Below, one piece after another: positions 1-12,371 of a stretch of DNA of 64,000 nucleotides. The position numbers and the translations under genes are program-made. The stretch covers positions 13,904,001-13,968,000 of the forward strand of contig NC_086034.1 of NCBI RefSeq assembly GCF_036323735.1, written 5' to 3'. The stretch comes from Rattus norvegicus (lineage: Eukaryota; Chordata; Mammalia; Rodentia; Muridae). A model generated the notes under the pieces. It did no database searches. It was given only the letters and a program-made list of their open reading frames with translations, and was not told the origin of the DNA. Position 1 is the stretch's first letter. The number at the start of each line of letters is the position of its first letter.

Positions 1-724
1 CCAGCGCTTATGTGCTACAACCAACAGCAGGAAAATTGACTTGAATTCTTTTATCATATCTGCTAATCCAAACCCCAGCACTTGTGCACTCCTTTGATTA
101 GCTCCAGGGGGAGTAAGAGACTAGAGTGTAGAAAAGCAGGAGCTTTCTTTTAGGTCTCCACATTTTTCCTTAAAAGTAAGTATTGTAGTATTTGTTCTTG
201 TTTATTGAATTATTTGCAAAATGCTCCGAATTCAATATTTTCTCGAAGGCAAACACTTGTTAAATTATTCACAGTGCTGCTTTCTATGAATAATTAGGTT
301 ACCTGCTGCTTACATCGGGTGGGAGACTGTAGCACCAGCACTTAAGGACTTACAGTGTTTTGTATGAGGTTTGGATTACTTTTTCCCTAGACTAATGTAG
401 CCCATAGTTGGGGAAGAGAATACGTTCTGCTACTCTGAAAGCAATTTATGAAATGAGCTTTGTGTTGATGGAGATGGCAATTTCAGAAAAGGTGATCAAA
501 GAAATTCTGTTGACAGGTTTACGTTCAGTAAAAATCACAGGGAAATGAAAAGACACCCTAGCAATTTTTGTAAAGAAAAAAGGGAATATGAATATCATAT
601 AAGGGAAAGCTTTGGGGATGGGGTGCCTCTGTGTGCTTTGTAGGGATGTGGTAATGCCAGAGCGGAATTAGTGAGAGAACACTGGTGACAAGTGAAGTCA
701 GAAAGGTCTGCTTTGAACTTTCAG
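1..724. other. single-copy AT-rich DNA
   Basis: No repeat, exon or RNA gene recognised. Only short chance reading frames. Confidence 0.5.
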
Positions 725-835
725 GGGACAGGTCTCAGGAAGCTCAGACTGGCCTCAAGCATACCACAGAGCCAAAGCAGACCTTGAACTCCTGATTCCT
801 TTCCTCCACGTTGCAAATGCTGCATTGTTACCAAG
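725..835 (-). mobile_element. old B1-like SINE fragment
   Basis: The plus strand reads as the reverse complement of a 7SL-derived SINE: a 'gactggcctcaa' core, then 'ccttgaactcctgattcctttcctcc', then 'aatgctgcattgtta' in place of the usual 'aagtgctgggatta'. It is strongly diverged, with no A-tail or target duplication visible. Confidence 0.5.
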
Positions 836-1127
836 TAAATGTCCCATTCTCATTTTCTTCAAAGAAATCTGCCTTAAGAGGCAAAATTAGGCTGACAGGC
901 CACACTCGAATTCTTTCTACTTTTTGACCATTATAAACAATGGATCTATAAAAACTATATGCATAATAATAGCTAATGCTTATATGCTATTTTAAAAATG
1001 GTGTGCTATTAACCTTGTAATACCTCCTCCAAACCCCCATCTGCCCCACACACAAATCTTATGCTCTATGAAGCCATATCAGGAATGTTCCCATACTTGA
1101 AAAAATTCAATTCTTCTTATCCTATTT
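836..1127. other. single-copy DNA
   Basis: AT-rich sequence with nothing recognised. Confidence 0.5.
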
Positions 1128-1275
1128 TTAAAAGATTTATTTTTAAAATTTTATGTGTATAAGTGTTTTGCCCACATGTGTGTTTATATTGAACATTCAT
1201 GCCTACTTTATCAGAGACAGAAGAGGATACCAGATCTCCTGGAACCGGAGTACATGAGCCACATGTGGGTTAAAT
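1128..1275 (-). mobile_element. B3/B2-type SINE remnant
   Basis: A T-rich start ('agatttatttttaaaattttatgtgtata') is followed by 'gaggataccagatctcctggaaccggagtacatgagccacatgtgg', the reverse complement of the 3' body of rodent B3/B2 SINEs. The tRNA-like 5' head is missing. Confidence 0.65.
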
Positions 1276-2423
1276 GTTTTGCAAAAGCGGGAACTAGTTT
1301 TAGCCCAAGTTTAATTGGTTTTAGCTTAGTTTAGCTGGAGCCAGCCCTCCCACCCAATCTGCTTCTCTTTACTGCTGTCAATTAAGGCTGCCATTTTCCT
1401 ATGCTCAAGTTCACTCCCCCTCCAATTACTACTTTTCCTACAGCCTCCAGTTTCTCCTCTATCACGAAATTGTTTCCATCAGACAAGTGGATTTGAACAG
1501 ATCTTCTTCTCAGCCAGTACGTGACATCTGCTCATCTTTCTGATGCCCAAATTGTCAGTGATGGAGATAACAGTGAACCAACCTCAGGAAGACTGACTTC
1601 CACCAGATAGAAGCCCGAGTCCCATAAATCTTGCTTCAGGATTCCCCTGTCTCAAACGTGTGCAGTCTCTGGACCACTCGTCCTCAGTGTCCAGACGACA
1701 GCCCTCTTAGTACTTCAGGATTGTATCGCTCAGATCTGTTCATATCAGTGACTGACTGGCCTTGGGTATAGAGCAGAGGTAATGCTGTGATAGCTTGCTG
1801 TGGACTGCTGTCCTGTCAGTGAGATTAAAACAGTGCCAAAGAGCCATGGCTGTTTGTGAAGATGTTCAGCACAAACACTGCTTTGTTTCAGGAAAGGATG
1901 TATGTACTGCATTGATACTGCACTGAGATATAAAGCTTAAGACCACACTGATCATGTGAACAATACATGCAGCCTTGAAATGCGCACTGAAATGAAGTAA
2001 CACAAATACAAGATAGCTAAAGAACTTGATATACATGAAAAGAAAAAAAAATGCTTCAAAATAAGAACGATGCTATTTAAAAATTTATGAAATTAGATTG
2101 AAATAAGTTTATGCATCTTAATAAGAATTTGCTTCTGCTGTGTAATACTACATAAAAACACATGAATATCCTAGCCAGAAGATGAGATCCACAGTAAAAA
2201 TTTTATGACTAATAAAATAAAATAATCGGGCTCATGAAAAAGGCTTGTAAGCCTGAGCCCAGCTGAACACATTTGAGCTACAAAAGGATTATTTAAAACT
2301 CTAAATAAGTTTAGATAATTCTTCCTATTAATAAAATATAATAGAATTAAAAATAAGTGAACTTCTTATAAATCTATCAACATAGATAGACAAGACATTT
2401 AATAAAAATCAAATTTGTACTTG
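1276..2423. other. single-copy DNA
   Basis: Mixed-composition sequence. No gene or repeat recognised. Confidence 0.45.
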
Positions 2424-2660
2424 GGTCTGGTGATGCCTAACTGTAATCAGTCCTACTACTCGGGACGCTGAGGTAAGAGAATTAAGTTCTATCTCTGTCT
2501 GAGCTTTAAAGTGAATTCACGACCAGCTATAGTAAGTTAATATTGCTCTGTCTACAGTTTAACAAAAGGGCTTCAGCTACAGCTCAATAGTAAAGCATGT
2601 CCCTAGCATGAATGACACAGGAAGTTAGATATCCAGTATTAAGAAATAAAATTAAAACTA
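2424..2660 (+). mobile_element. composite B1 plus ID-like SINE
   Basis: The left part (to about 2560) resembles a decayed B1 ('ggtgatgcctaactgtaatcagtcctac', 'gaccagctatagtaagtt'). The right part resembles a decayed ID or tRNA-Ala-like unit ('cttcagctacagctcaatagtaaagcatg'). The two lie head to tail. Either one old composite element or two adjacent insertions would fit. Confidence 0.5.
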
Positions 2661-3293
2661 GGACCCCAGCTTTACTAGGCACAGAGCAGAATTTCTTTTA
2701 GCATCATCTGGTGACATCAACCAGATTTCATGATAAACTTAATGCCTAGTTTTGCTGCTAAATTTCACAATGCCATTAAAATTAAAGTGCGAATAACCTA
2801 AAGATAGATAAAACACTCACTTTTGTCTCAATAGTAAGAGAAAATTTAAGGTAGCGAAATCATATAGTAGAGAATAATGAATCTTAAGCAGAAGATAACT
2901 TCAAGGAAGGCAAGAAATATAATAGACTAAGTTTCAAAACAGTACAAATATATGTTTATTGGATGTTTAAGTATTAGAATACTGTTACAGAGAGGACAAA
3001 AAATAATGATTAATTTTGATGTATTTACTGGCACTTCTGATCAATTAATAGTATCACATATAAACCCAAATATGGTAATATTTAGATGATGCTAAGTAGA
3101 TGCCTTTTTGAAAAATTTTACTCAGAATATTGGAGAGTAAGTGTTAGCAAACTTTTCCTGTAGTAAAAAGTTTCTAGATGCTTTGAGACTATATAATAAT
3201 TACATCATTTCTCCTCTCACTTTATACTGTCCAAATCCTCCTCCCACAAAACCTTTGCATTCTTTCAGATTCATGCCTGTTAGAAATTATTGT

Positions 3294-3295
<2 letters not shown>
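2661..3295. other. single-copy AT-rich DNA
   Basis: Nothing recognised. Confidence 0.5.

Positions 3296-3329
<34 letters not shown>
3296..3329 (+). repeat. (CA)n microsatellite
   Basis: About 17 uninterrupted CA units. Confidence 0.98.
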
Positions 3330-3332
<3 letters not shown>

Positions 3333-3575
3333 GAATACCTATAGTCATGCATACATAAATTCAATCTGCTCAGTCTGTATGTTATTTTTATGTATATGTT
3401 TCAAGGTTGCCCACTGAGTATTAGGTAACCAAATGGTGTGCTCTTCTCTGTGGAAGACTTACTTTTCCTGCTTTTAACATTTTAATGTTTGTATGCTTCT
3501 AGTGATTTATACTTTGTAGCTTTGGTTTTGATACCTTCTTAGCCTGTTAGCATATATAAATGTAAGGTATGGCGC

Positions 3576-3680
3576 ACGTGTGCGCCTGTGCATACGTGCA
3601 TGCGTGCGTGCGTGCGTGTGTGTGTGTGTGTTTGTGTGTCTGTGTGTCTGTGTGTCTGTGTGACTGTGTATGTGTGTGTA
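3576..3680 (+). repeat. imperfect (TG)n/(TGCG)n/(TGTGTC)n tract
   Basis: Alternating purine-pyrimidine sequence with CpG-containing TGCG units in the first third, then TG and TGTGTC units. Confidence 0.95.
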
Positions 3681-3689
3681 GTGACTTGA

Positions 3690-3966
3690 AGGCCTATAAA
3701 TTTTAATGCCTTGGAGAAGGTATGTCTCTGGGGATTTCAGATGCTCAAGCGAGGACCAGTAGCACTTTCCCTTCCTGCTGTCTGTGGACCCAGATGTAAA
3801 ATTATCTGCTACGTCTCCAACACCATGTCTACCTGTGTGCTGCCATGCTTCCTGCCATGGTGATAATGAGCTAAACCTCTGAACTCTAAACCAGCCCCAG
3901 TGAAATGCTTTCCTTCATGAGTCATCTTGCTCATGATAGCTCTTCAAAGCAATAACTGACTAAGGG
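3690..3966 (+). mobile_element. MaLR-like LTR fragment (sense strand)
   Basis: The stretch contains the sense-strand hallmarks of rodent MaLR LTRs: 'gccatgcttcctgccatggtgataatgagc', 'taaacctctgaactctaaaccagcccc', and a 3' end resembling 'catgatagctcttcaaagcaataactgactaag'. It is old. The exact subfamily (MT or ORR1) was not determined. Confidence 0.55.
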
Positions 3967-4030
3967 GTGTGTGTGTGTGTGGTGTGCGTGTGTGTGTATG
4001 TGTGTGTGTGTGCCTGTGTGTGTGTGTTTG
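3967..4030 (+). repeat. (TG)n microsatellite
   Basis: Interrupted TG tract immediately downstream of the LTR-like sequence. Confidence 0.95.
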
Positions 4031-5631
4031 TACATATTCATACATATGCTGTTTAATGTAAAATCAAATGGTAATCTTTCAGGTGATATTCCCACATTTT
4101 GAGGCTCTATTTTATAGAGTTAAATCATAAACTTACTAGCGGTCTGCAAGTCCTGATGAAAGTAATGTTGAACACTAATAATCTTAAATATATAATCACT
4201 GCCTCCCAGTGCCCCCTATCTTAAATAGCATATATTTGTTTTTGTAACTTAGAATTTAGAGTCTAAAACATAAATGTAAAATTCCAACCACTCTTGGTAA
4301 TTTCAGCCCTCTGAAAGTCCATTACTACCTGACTCTTCCCTAAGCACTTCTGTCTCTCCAAAATAAACAGAATGACATTTCCTGGCTTGATCTTTATAAT
4401 GTTGCCTGTTGTGTCTCTTTTGTATGCACATAAAGAGAAAAAAAACTCCAAATACTGATGGTGCGGATTAGCTTTAAGTTCTGCCCTCCTAGGAACACTT
4501 TACAAGCAAATAAATCATTGGGGCTTACATTTAAAAATATTAATATTTTTGAATGAATTTCTTCAACTAAATAGAGTTGTGAGTATGCAATAAAACAAAA
4601 ACAAAATCAGTGGTAATGGATTACTTAAATAATACCTTCAGCACAGTTCACACTAATAGCAAGAACTATTATCTTCCCAAAGGAGAAATACAGGCATATT
4701 CAATGCCTACTGGATAACAGTTATTTATATTTATGTGAGGATTTTCACTTTTCTCTAAGTACAACTCATAGAATTTATGCTGCTAGACCATGTCATCTCT
4801 GACAGCTGAAGAACTTGAGTTTCCAGGAGGCTATGTAACTTGACCAAGGCTATCTGATGTATAACTTTCCTCTCCTTTCAACTCAGCATCAACAGAATAC
4901 CATCAACCTCATTTGGCATAAAAAGACAGGAAAATCTGAGAACCCTAGAGTGCATCATGTGCTGAGAGATAAAGTATAATTCAAGATTGGTTAAATAGGA
5001 CAGCAATATAAATTGTTATTTTCCATTACAGAATCTGACATTATTCTCATTAACTGACACACATATCTTGCTTATATTCTGGAATACTGCTATGCTCCTG
5101 GACAAACAGTAAAGCTTTGTGAACACTGTCTTTGACCTCAGGGGTGCATATGTAATCTGGCAAAAATGATCAATGAATGCAGATATAGCAACTGGGTGGG
5201 ACATAACATAAATGATATTCATTCAGTTAGGATATGATGCAGGTTGTCATCCGAACGTCACTTGCTGTCAGCAGTGTCACAGGTACACGATTTGAGCAGA
5301 GAAAAACTTTCCGAATGTTTGACATAAAGTTCCATAGTAGACAGAACAGAGAACAATATTGCTATTTAATCGTGTGTCCATATAACATTTAATAGTTGTT
5401 ACTTTGAGAAATCTTTTCTCTCACTAACCACCACTAGGTATCCAATCATTTAGTTCAGTTCAGAGACCTAAATTTAGAACAGGTCTTAGAGGTTAATGAA
5501 GGAGGCTCACCAGGATGGTCCACCTCCTATTCTAGTCAGAAATGGAGTACTATCTTACCTGCACTGCTGCAGGAATAGTTATGAGTTTGGAATTTCATAT
5601 GACCGTGCAGTGGATTAATTCCATAACTTCA
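4031..5631. other. single-copy AT-rich DNA
   Basis: No repeat or gene recognised. Reading frames of 60-68 codons here are within chance expectation. Confidence 0.45.
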
Positions 5632-6797
5632 TTTTTTATTGGATATTTTATTTATTTACATTTCAAATGTTATTCCCTTTCCCTTCCACAAACCCCCTAT
5701 CTCCTTCCCCTTCCTCTGCTTCTATGAGGGTGCTCCCATACCCACCTACTCCCACCTCAGTACCTGGCATTCCCCTATGCTGTGGCATCAAGCTTTCCCC
5801 GGACCAAGGGCATCCCTTCCCGTTGGTACCAGAAAAGGCCATCCTCTGATACTTATGTGGCTGGAGCCGTGAATTCCTCCACGTGTACTCATTGGTTGGT
5901 GGTTTACTTCCTGGGAGTTCCGGGGAGTCTGGTTGGTTGGTATTGTTCTTCCCATGGGGTTGCAAACCCCTTCAACTCCTTCAGTCCTTTTCCTAGCTCC
6001 TCCATTGGTGTTCCCATGCTCAGTCCGATTTGTCAGGCTCTGGCAGAGCCTCTCAGGACACAGTTATATCAGACTCCTATCAGCAATCACTTCTTGGCAC
6101 TAGCAATAGTGTCTGGGTTTGGTGTCTGCATATGGGATGGATCCCCAGCTGGAACAGTCGCTGGATGGCCTTTCCTTCAGTCTCTGCTCCACACTTTGTC
6201 CCTGTATTTCCTTTAGACAGGAGCAATTCTGGGTTAAAAATTTGGAGATGAGTGGGTGACCCAACCCTTCAACCTGGGGACTTTGTCCAACCTCTGGATA
6301 TGGTCTCTACAGGTTCTTCTTCCTTTCGTTGGGCATTTTAGTTAATCTCATCCCCTTAGAGTCCAAGGAGCCTCTCGTTTTCCTGGCATCTGGGACTTTC
6401 TGGTAGCTACCCCTAGTTCTCTATCTCCCATTGCTACACACATTTCCTGAACCTCTGTATAACATCCCCATCTCCTCCCATACCTGATCCTTCCCCCTTT
6501 TTCCCTTCCCCTCCCCTTTTCCTCCCAAGTTCCTCCCACCCTCTACCTCCTGTGAGTATTTTGTCCTACCTTCTAAGAAGGACTGAAGCATCCAGACTTT
6601 AGTCTTCCTTTTTCATATGATCGGTGAGTTATATCACGGGTATTCCAAGCTTTTTGCCTAATATCCACTTATCAGTGAGTGCACACCATGTATGTTCTTC
6701 TTTGACTGGGCTACCTCACTCAGGATATTTTCTAATTCCATCCATTTGCCTGCAAATTTCCTGAAGTCATTGTTTTTAATAGCTGAGTAATAGTTTA
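5632..6797 (-). mobile_element. 5'-truncated Lx-like L1 (3' UTR and end of ORF2)
   Basis: The left edge is the A-rich tail read as T-rich sequence (5632-5660). The body shares blocks with the other L1 3' ends here ('gcttctatgagggtgctcc', 'gtgtctgggtttggtgtctgcatatgg'). The right end reads through the complement of the ORF2 C terminus ('ctaatatccacttatcagtgagt', 'cctcactcaggatattttctaattccatcc') and stops in 'agctgagtaata'. There is no open frame. No clear target-site duplication was found. Divergence from the full-length L1 at 54-61 kb indicates an older family. Confidence 0.85.
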
Positions 6798-7499
6798 TTC
6801 TTCAGACTTAAGGGAACATTTCACCAGGTACAGCTAAGATGTGTCTCAGGAACAGCCATGTAGAACAGATGCAGGGGATAAGATGATGGAGAGTGGAAGC
6901 AGAACTCCCCTGCTTTCCCTGGACATATTATCCTGCATGTACCTGATGTTTCTATTACCACATTGTCACAATGACAATTCCTTTACAGAGGAATGAATAA
7001 CTTATCAAATCCCAATGGTGCTCGAGCTCAACAGTCCAACCTCTTCCTTCTCACTAGAAAATTCTTTTAATCTCGCAATTCCCCCTCCATTTTGAAAAAG
7101 ACACTCAGATTCATCATATCAACATAAACTCAGGCTCATTATTAATAAATTAAGACAGCTTCTGGCTTAGAAGCTTGTGATGAGAACCATAGAAAAAGCC
7201 CAGTTTTCTTGCACTATAACAAGTGACTGCATGCAACATATAATTAATTATTCATTGTTAATAGTATTTGAAGGAACCACCTATATTATATGATGTTTGA
7301 TGGCTAGAAAAACTAATCTAAACTAAAAGCCAGGGCTCTTACCATTCGCTGATCTGATAAATGAATATAAAAGCAGAAAAACTGTATCCAGTAAGATATT
7401 TTAAAAATTTCCTACAAAGAAATATCCCATATAAAGGTGGGTTTTTTTTTTATCAAAACCATACTATGAAATAATACTATGAAGTAACAAAAAAACTCT
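6798..7499. other. single-copy DNA
   Basis: No element recognised. Confidence 0.45.
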
Positions 7500-7700
7500 T
7501 CTTAAACACATTTTTATTTGTTCTTTGTGACTTTCATACATGTGTTCATAGCATTTTTGACCAAAATCCACTTCCCTCCTCCTCCCCTAAAAGTCCTCCC
7601 AGACCTATTTTGTGAGATTCTCCCAGAACCTCCCAGATTCATGCACTGTTCTTCTATAAGTTAACAGATTCAAGGGTCAACTGGTATCCAGGTATCCAGA
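7500..7700 (-). mobile_element. possible old L1 3'-UTR scrap
   Basis: The text from 'cacatttttatttgttctttgtgactttcatacatg' through 'cctcccagacctattttg' resembles the T-rich left edge and pyrimidine-rich 3' UTR of old rodent L1s in minus orientation. Boundaries are uncertain. Confidence 0.35.
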
Positions 7701-7842
7701 CATCCACTGGAACCAAAGTTCTACAGAGAACCTCACTGAGCAGAACCAATGCTCCATTCTATCAACTGCCAATGGTTGTGAAGCTGAGAGGTAGGACCTT
7801 GTTAGTCTTCCCACCAAACTTTTGACTGACTTTATCTTATGC

Positions 7843-7855
7843 AGGTTTGTTTGTT

Positions 7856-7887
<32 letters not shown>

Positions 7888-7934
7888 GGTTTTTGGTTTT
7901 TTTTTTTTTGTTTTGTTTTTTTTTTTTTTTTTTT
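7843..7934 (+). repeat. (TTTTG)n / T-rich low-complexity tract
   Basis: Repeated TTTTG units followed by nearly pure T. It may be the tail of a degraded minus-strand retroposon, but no body is attached. Confidence 0.95.
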
Positions 7935-8478
7935 GCATGCTGACAGTTACTGTGTACAACAGGCCTCTCAGGTCTGCCAAACACTGTTTCTACTTCCTCT
8001 TTCTAGACTATTCTATTATGGAAATCTCTAAAGGTAATAAAAAATAACTGTATTCAGCAGGGGAAGCTTGATAATAAAACTCCATGCTGTAATCAAGGAA
8101 AATGAATAAAAAACTTGCTCAGAGTATATGCAATATTAAGTAAACCTTGTCACACAATTACAATGTATTTTAAAGAAATAATATTTGACACCAAGCTGGG
8201 TTTACTTAACATTGAATATCAAATCAGTCAAATTTATTGTATTAACAGAGAAAAATAATCTCATCAGGTTTAAAAGGTATTTCTATATAATTTAACGTCT
8301 ATTCACAATGTGAAGTCTCAGGATAGCAAAGTAGAGTCAAGAATGAAAAATAAGTATCAAAGACTCTGGAAAGAAGGGGTGAAAAAAATTGCTATCTGAA
8401 GACTGTATAACTGAGGACACACAAAATTTACAAAAATAATTGTAAATAGTCTCTCTAAGAGTTATCAATTCTTGGATG
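7935..8478. other. single-copy DNA
   Basis: Nothing recognised. Confidence 0.45.
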
Positions 8479-8637
8479 AAAAGCTGTCTCAGCTTTGAGA
8501 GCATGTACTTCCTTCTCTTGGGAAGGCATAAGTTCACTTCCCAGTACCCACATCAAATTGATCACAACTACCTTTAATTCCAGGTTCACAGAAACATTTG
8601 TGGCCACCTGTACTCACATATACACAGATACATATAG

Positions 8638-8643
<6 letters not shown>
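8479..8643 (+). mobile_element. B3/B4-type SINE remnant
   Basis: Shows the tRNA-derived SINE layout in diverged form ('aagttcacttcccagtacccacatc', 'acctttaattccaggttcacag'), running into a CA-rich 3' end. Confidence 0.5.

Positions 8644-8692
<49 letters not shown>
8644..8692 (+). repeat. (CA)n microsatellite
   Basis: About 24 CA units, probably grown from the SINE tail upstream. Confidence 0.97.
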
Positions 8693-8737
8693 AAAAGAGA
8701 CTAAAAAGAATATAAATAAATCACATATATTTGTATA

Positions 8738-8897
8738 TGGTAGATAATGGTACAAGCACACACCTTTGGTTCTAGCACTTTTCAGTCAAAGGCAAAAAGA
8801 ACTAAGAATTCTATGGGTTCCAGGGTAGCCTGGTCTACATAGTGAGTTCTAGGCCAGGCAGGAATACAGAGTAAGACCCTGTCTCAAAAAAAAATTA
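8738..8897 (+). mobile_element. B1 SINE
   Basis: 7SL-derived core with 'cacacacctttggttctagcac', 'gggtagcctggtctacatagtgagttc' and 'aagaccctgtctcaaaaaaaaa' ending in an A-tail. Near full length. Confidence 0.85.
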
Positions 8898-10453
8898 ATT
8901 TCAAAATGGTTTGCAGACATAAAATCATATGGAAATCAATTTTAAAACTATATAGACAAGTTTAGAAACTTTTTAAATGTTTTTGGTGTTATTAAAATTG
9001 GTTATTATTAAAGTTATAGATTCTTTTTGACTTTATCCAATAATGGTAGAAATATGTCCCCACAGCTCAGCAATATCGAGTTTATAGTCTATAGAGCTTT
9101 TACGGAACCTGAGCATTAGCTTACGTCTTTACTTAGTGAAGAGAGACCTTACAAATCCAACAGGAATTTTGTTAAAGTAACTAGGAGTATGAAATAGAAT
9201 TCTAGGTAACCATGGTTAATATATAAGTAATGGGAAATACACAATGGTGACAGAAAATACTTTGCACTAAATGGTGCAATTTACTTTCCCTTTAACTTTC
9301 TAAACTAAATCTAAGAGATGTAATCATGATTCAGTAGCATGAAGCACGGTTTTCAAAACAGCCTCAAAATCTCTTGGTGAAATTATAGACTTAATTTTGA
9401 AACAGTAAGTATCAGGCTTCCCACCGTGAACTCCATGAACAAAAGCCCAATAACAGAGCTTAATACAAGGACTCAGAGAGTCGAAAACAACATAAGGTAA
9501 AGCAGAATAGATGCTCAAAGAATCGGTTTCCCTTCATTAAAATATAAAATAAAAAAAACCCAAACATTGGAACATATGAGTTGCTTTATAGAACATATCT
9601 CAGTTCCTGGACAGTTCAAAAATAAGTGTTGTACAATTCATCACCTTCAAATACATACTCATAACTCTCTCTGAGTATGTGTTTTTATAATAAGACAAAC
9701 TGAGAAATTATTATTCATGGGAAAGAGAAGTCCGTGCCTTCCTTTTTACTGTTAACAGAGAAAAGAAGAACATGAGCAGATCCATAATTAAATCACATTT
9801 ATTCAGATTTATTGAGTTATGGGAATTCAGACAAGGACTGGTTCCTGTGTTTTAAATTCACAGGGTTAATTGGGAATTCACAGTAGAAGAACAATGTGGA
9901 AAACTGCTATGAAAAACAGTAGATGCTGTCTTATTCACCAGATTCCTCGGTGTAGACAAGCAAAAGGAACCAGAAATCACCACACAGATCTTGGGCTAGG
10001 AATCCAAACAAATATCAAAGTGGAGGTCCTCCTTAAACTGATATAGCAGGATGATGACACACATGAATATGTTAAGTCCAAAAGTTGAATCAAGTTTGAA
10101 AGATTCAAGGAAACTTGTGGAGAGTTCAATTCAAGAGAGAAATCTTTGACCTTAGGATAGGAGCTTTGTAGTAACAACTGGGGTTCTAGTGAGGGCTCCA
10201 GGCCACCTGTGAGGTGACTGCAGGTAATAATTTGTCTTCCTGACCTTGATTAGTGATGTGTTTATATGAAGATAAAGAGAGGAGGGGGTATGTGTTCTAT
10301 GGAGGTGTGGTGAGGTATGGAGAAAGGAGGTGCCTCAGCGGGCCCATGCGAAGACATACCTTTCCCCTGAGGGACCAGCCACATGGTGGTATAGTATAGA
10401 ATAGAGTTTATTTATGGCATGTGGAGAGGAGTTAAGAGGGTAGTAGGGAAGAG

Positions 10454-10460
<7 letters not shown>
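8898..10460. other. single-copy DNA
   Basis: No gene or element recognised. The last 200 bp is purine-rich and leads into the GA tract. Confidence 0.45.

Positions 10461-10514
<54 letters not shown>
10461..10514 (+). repeat. (GA)n microsatellite
   Basis: 27 GA units within a ~200 bp purine-rich stretch (about 10410-10630). The Arg/Glu and Ser/Leu reading frames across it are by-products of the repeat. Confidence 0.97.
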
Positions 10515-10519
<5 letters not shown>

Positions 10520-10639
10520 AGTAGAGGCCAGCCATGACCATGTGAGGAGAAGAGGGGAGGGAGTGGGTAGAGAAGGGGCAAAGGTGGAAGAGGGTAAGAG
10601 CAAGGAAGCAAGAGAGTGAGGAGGGGGCAAGGAGCCCCT

Positions 10640-11078
10640 TCTATAATGTCAGGCATATCTGGCTGTTACCAGGTAACTGTGGGGCAGAACATAGACAGAA
10701 GGCTAATAGTTGAGTATACTTTGCCACAGCAGAACAATTGATCTTGTTTAAACATGCAGCGTGAACATAAAATACATATTTATCAGTTTACCATGGAGGA
10801 AGTTTAAATACTTAACTTTACTAAGAGATATTTCATATAATGGCAATTTTCTTCATTATTTCATTCATAAAATTTAAAATAAGTAACCATGATGGCCCAG
10901 ATATTATTCTAGACTCAAGATAAAATACTAAGATTCCAATGATCAGAGACATGGGGAACATACATAGAAAGGGTGTGTATGAGTTGGTGAGTAATCTCTG
11001 TCAATACATAAACAATTCCTGTTGCCACTCATGTCCCCATGCCATATCACACATAGGCACACTGTAATTAAACTTCAT
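10640..11078. other. single-copy DNA
   Basis: Nothing recognised. Confidence 0.45.
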
Positions 11079-11092
11079 AAGAATCCAGTCTC

Positions 11093-11199
11093 GGGGTTGG
11101 GGATTTAGCTCAGTGGTAGAGCGCTTGCCTAGGAAGCGCAAGGCCCTGGGTTCAGTCCCCAGCTCCGAAAAAAAAGAACAAAAAAAAAAAAAAAAAAAA
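11093..11199 (+). mobile_element. ID SINE with 14 bp target-site duplication
   Basis: A full ID core beginning 'ggggttggggatttagctca', with tRNA-derived A and B boxes and ending 'ccccagctccg' plus an A-rich tail. ID elements derive from BC1/tRNA-Ala and are most abundant in rat. It is flanked by identical copies of 'aagaatccagtctc' at 11079-11092 and 11200-11213. The intact duplication and near-consensus core indicate a young insertion. Confidence 0.97.
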
Positions 11200-11271
11200 A
11201 AGAATCCAGTCTCATGGAATTAAGTAATTCTCGTTATGTACAGATTATTTCATTTCAACATTCAGTAACTA

Positions 11272-11456
11272 GGGGCTGGAGAGATGGCTCAGCGGTTAAG
11301 AGCACTGACTGCTCTTCCAGAGGTCCTGAGTTCAAATCCCAGCAACCACATGGTGGCTCACAACCATCTGTAATGGAATCCGATGCCCTCTTCTGGTGTG
11401 TCTGAAGACAGCTACAGTGTACTTATATATAATAAATAAATAAATCTTTAAAAAAA
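11272..11456 (+). mobile_element. B2 SINE with 15 bp target-site duplication
   Basis: A full-length B2: head 'ggggctggagagatggctca', B-box region 'gttcaaatcccagcaacc', then 'catggtggctcacaaccatc', an 'aataaataaataaat' signal region and an A-tail. Identical flanks 'aacattcagtaacta' lie at 11257-11271 and 11457-11471. It sits about 60 bp from the ID element's 3' duplication, so two insertions hit within 400 bp. Confidence 0.97.
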
Positions 11457-11471
11457 AACATTCAGTAACTA

Positions 11472-12080
11472 AAACACTAGAAACTAACAACTTATAGAAA
11501 CAATGTGGATCATTAATTTTTAAAAGCAATTAGTATTTATTTATCTATTTATATATCTAGCTATGTATTTATTTCCATTCCCACCACAGTCTCCCCTATC
11601 TCTTCTCCTCACAGCCCTTACCCTAATACCCACTTTCCAGCTTCCTGTTCACTCCTCCTCTTCTCTTCAGAAAAGGGCAGGACTAGCAAATTTTATATAG
11701 CTCCTACCCTGTATTAAATAAGTTTGAAACCATGACAGAATTGCCCAGGAAAAAGGAGGAATTTGGTGAGGACAGACAGTAAAATGAATACGAAAGAAGA
11801 CAAAATAGACCTCTTTGAGCAAAGCAAGTTCCCTGGGTATGACCTTCATGTGGGAGAAGAAGGGAAGACAATTGTCGGTTTGTTTGTTTTGTCCTCTTTC
11901 TGACTGGTCAGCAGCGCTGGCTTTGAGGAGTGTAGTTCCTGCTTAAAACTACTCTTGGCCTAGGAATTACAGTGGTTCTTTACTGTAACATCAGGAAAGT
12001 CAGCTGCTCTCTGTATTAGACTTGGTATGCATGGAGCCAAGTGATGGGAACAGGTTCTTTGGGCTGTTCCCCACCTTCTC
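11472..12080. other. single-copy DNA, pyrimidine-rich near 11570-11660
   Basis: The 11535-11660 stretch (T/A-rich, then CT-rich) might be a short minus-strand L1 3'-UTR scrap. Not certain. Confidence 0.35.
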
Positions 12081-12084
12081 ATAT

Positions 12085-12325
12085 GTATATCTATATCTAT
12101 ATCTATATCTATATCTATATCTATATCTATCTCTATCTCTATCTCTATCTCTATCTATCTCTATCTCTATCTCTATCTCTATCTCTATCTCTATCTCTAT
12201 CTCTATCTATATATCTATCTCTATCTCTATCTCTATCTCTATCTCTATCTCTATCTCTATCTCTATCTATATCTATATCTATATCTATATCTATATCTAT
12301 ATCTATCTATATCTATATCTATCTA

Positions 12326-12371
<46 letters not shown>

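Noticed and set aside
10335..10656. Several frames rich in Ser-Leu or Arg-Glu
   Set aside because: Translations of the (GA)n tract and its complement.
11093..11170. tRNA-like A and B boxes
   Set aside because: They belong to an ID SINE derived from tRNA/BC1, not a tRNA gene. The same holds at 29068 and 37824.
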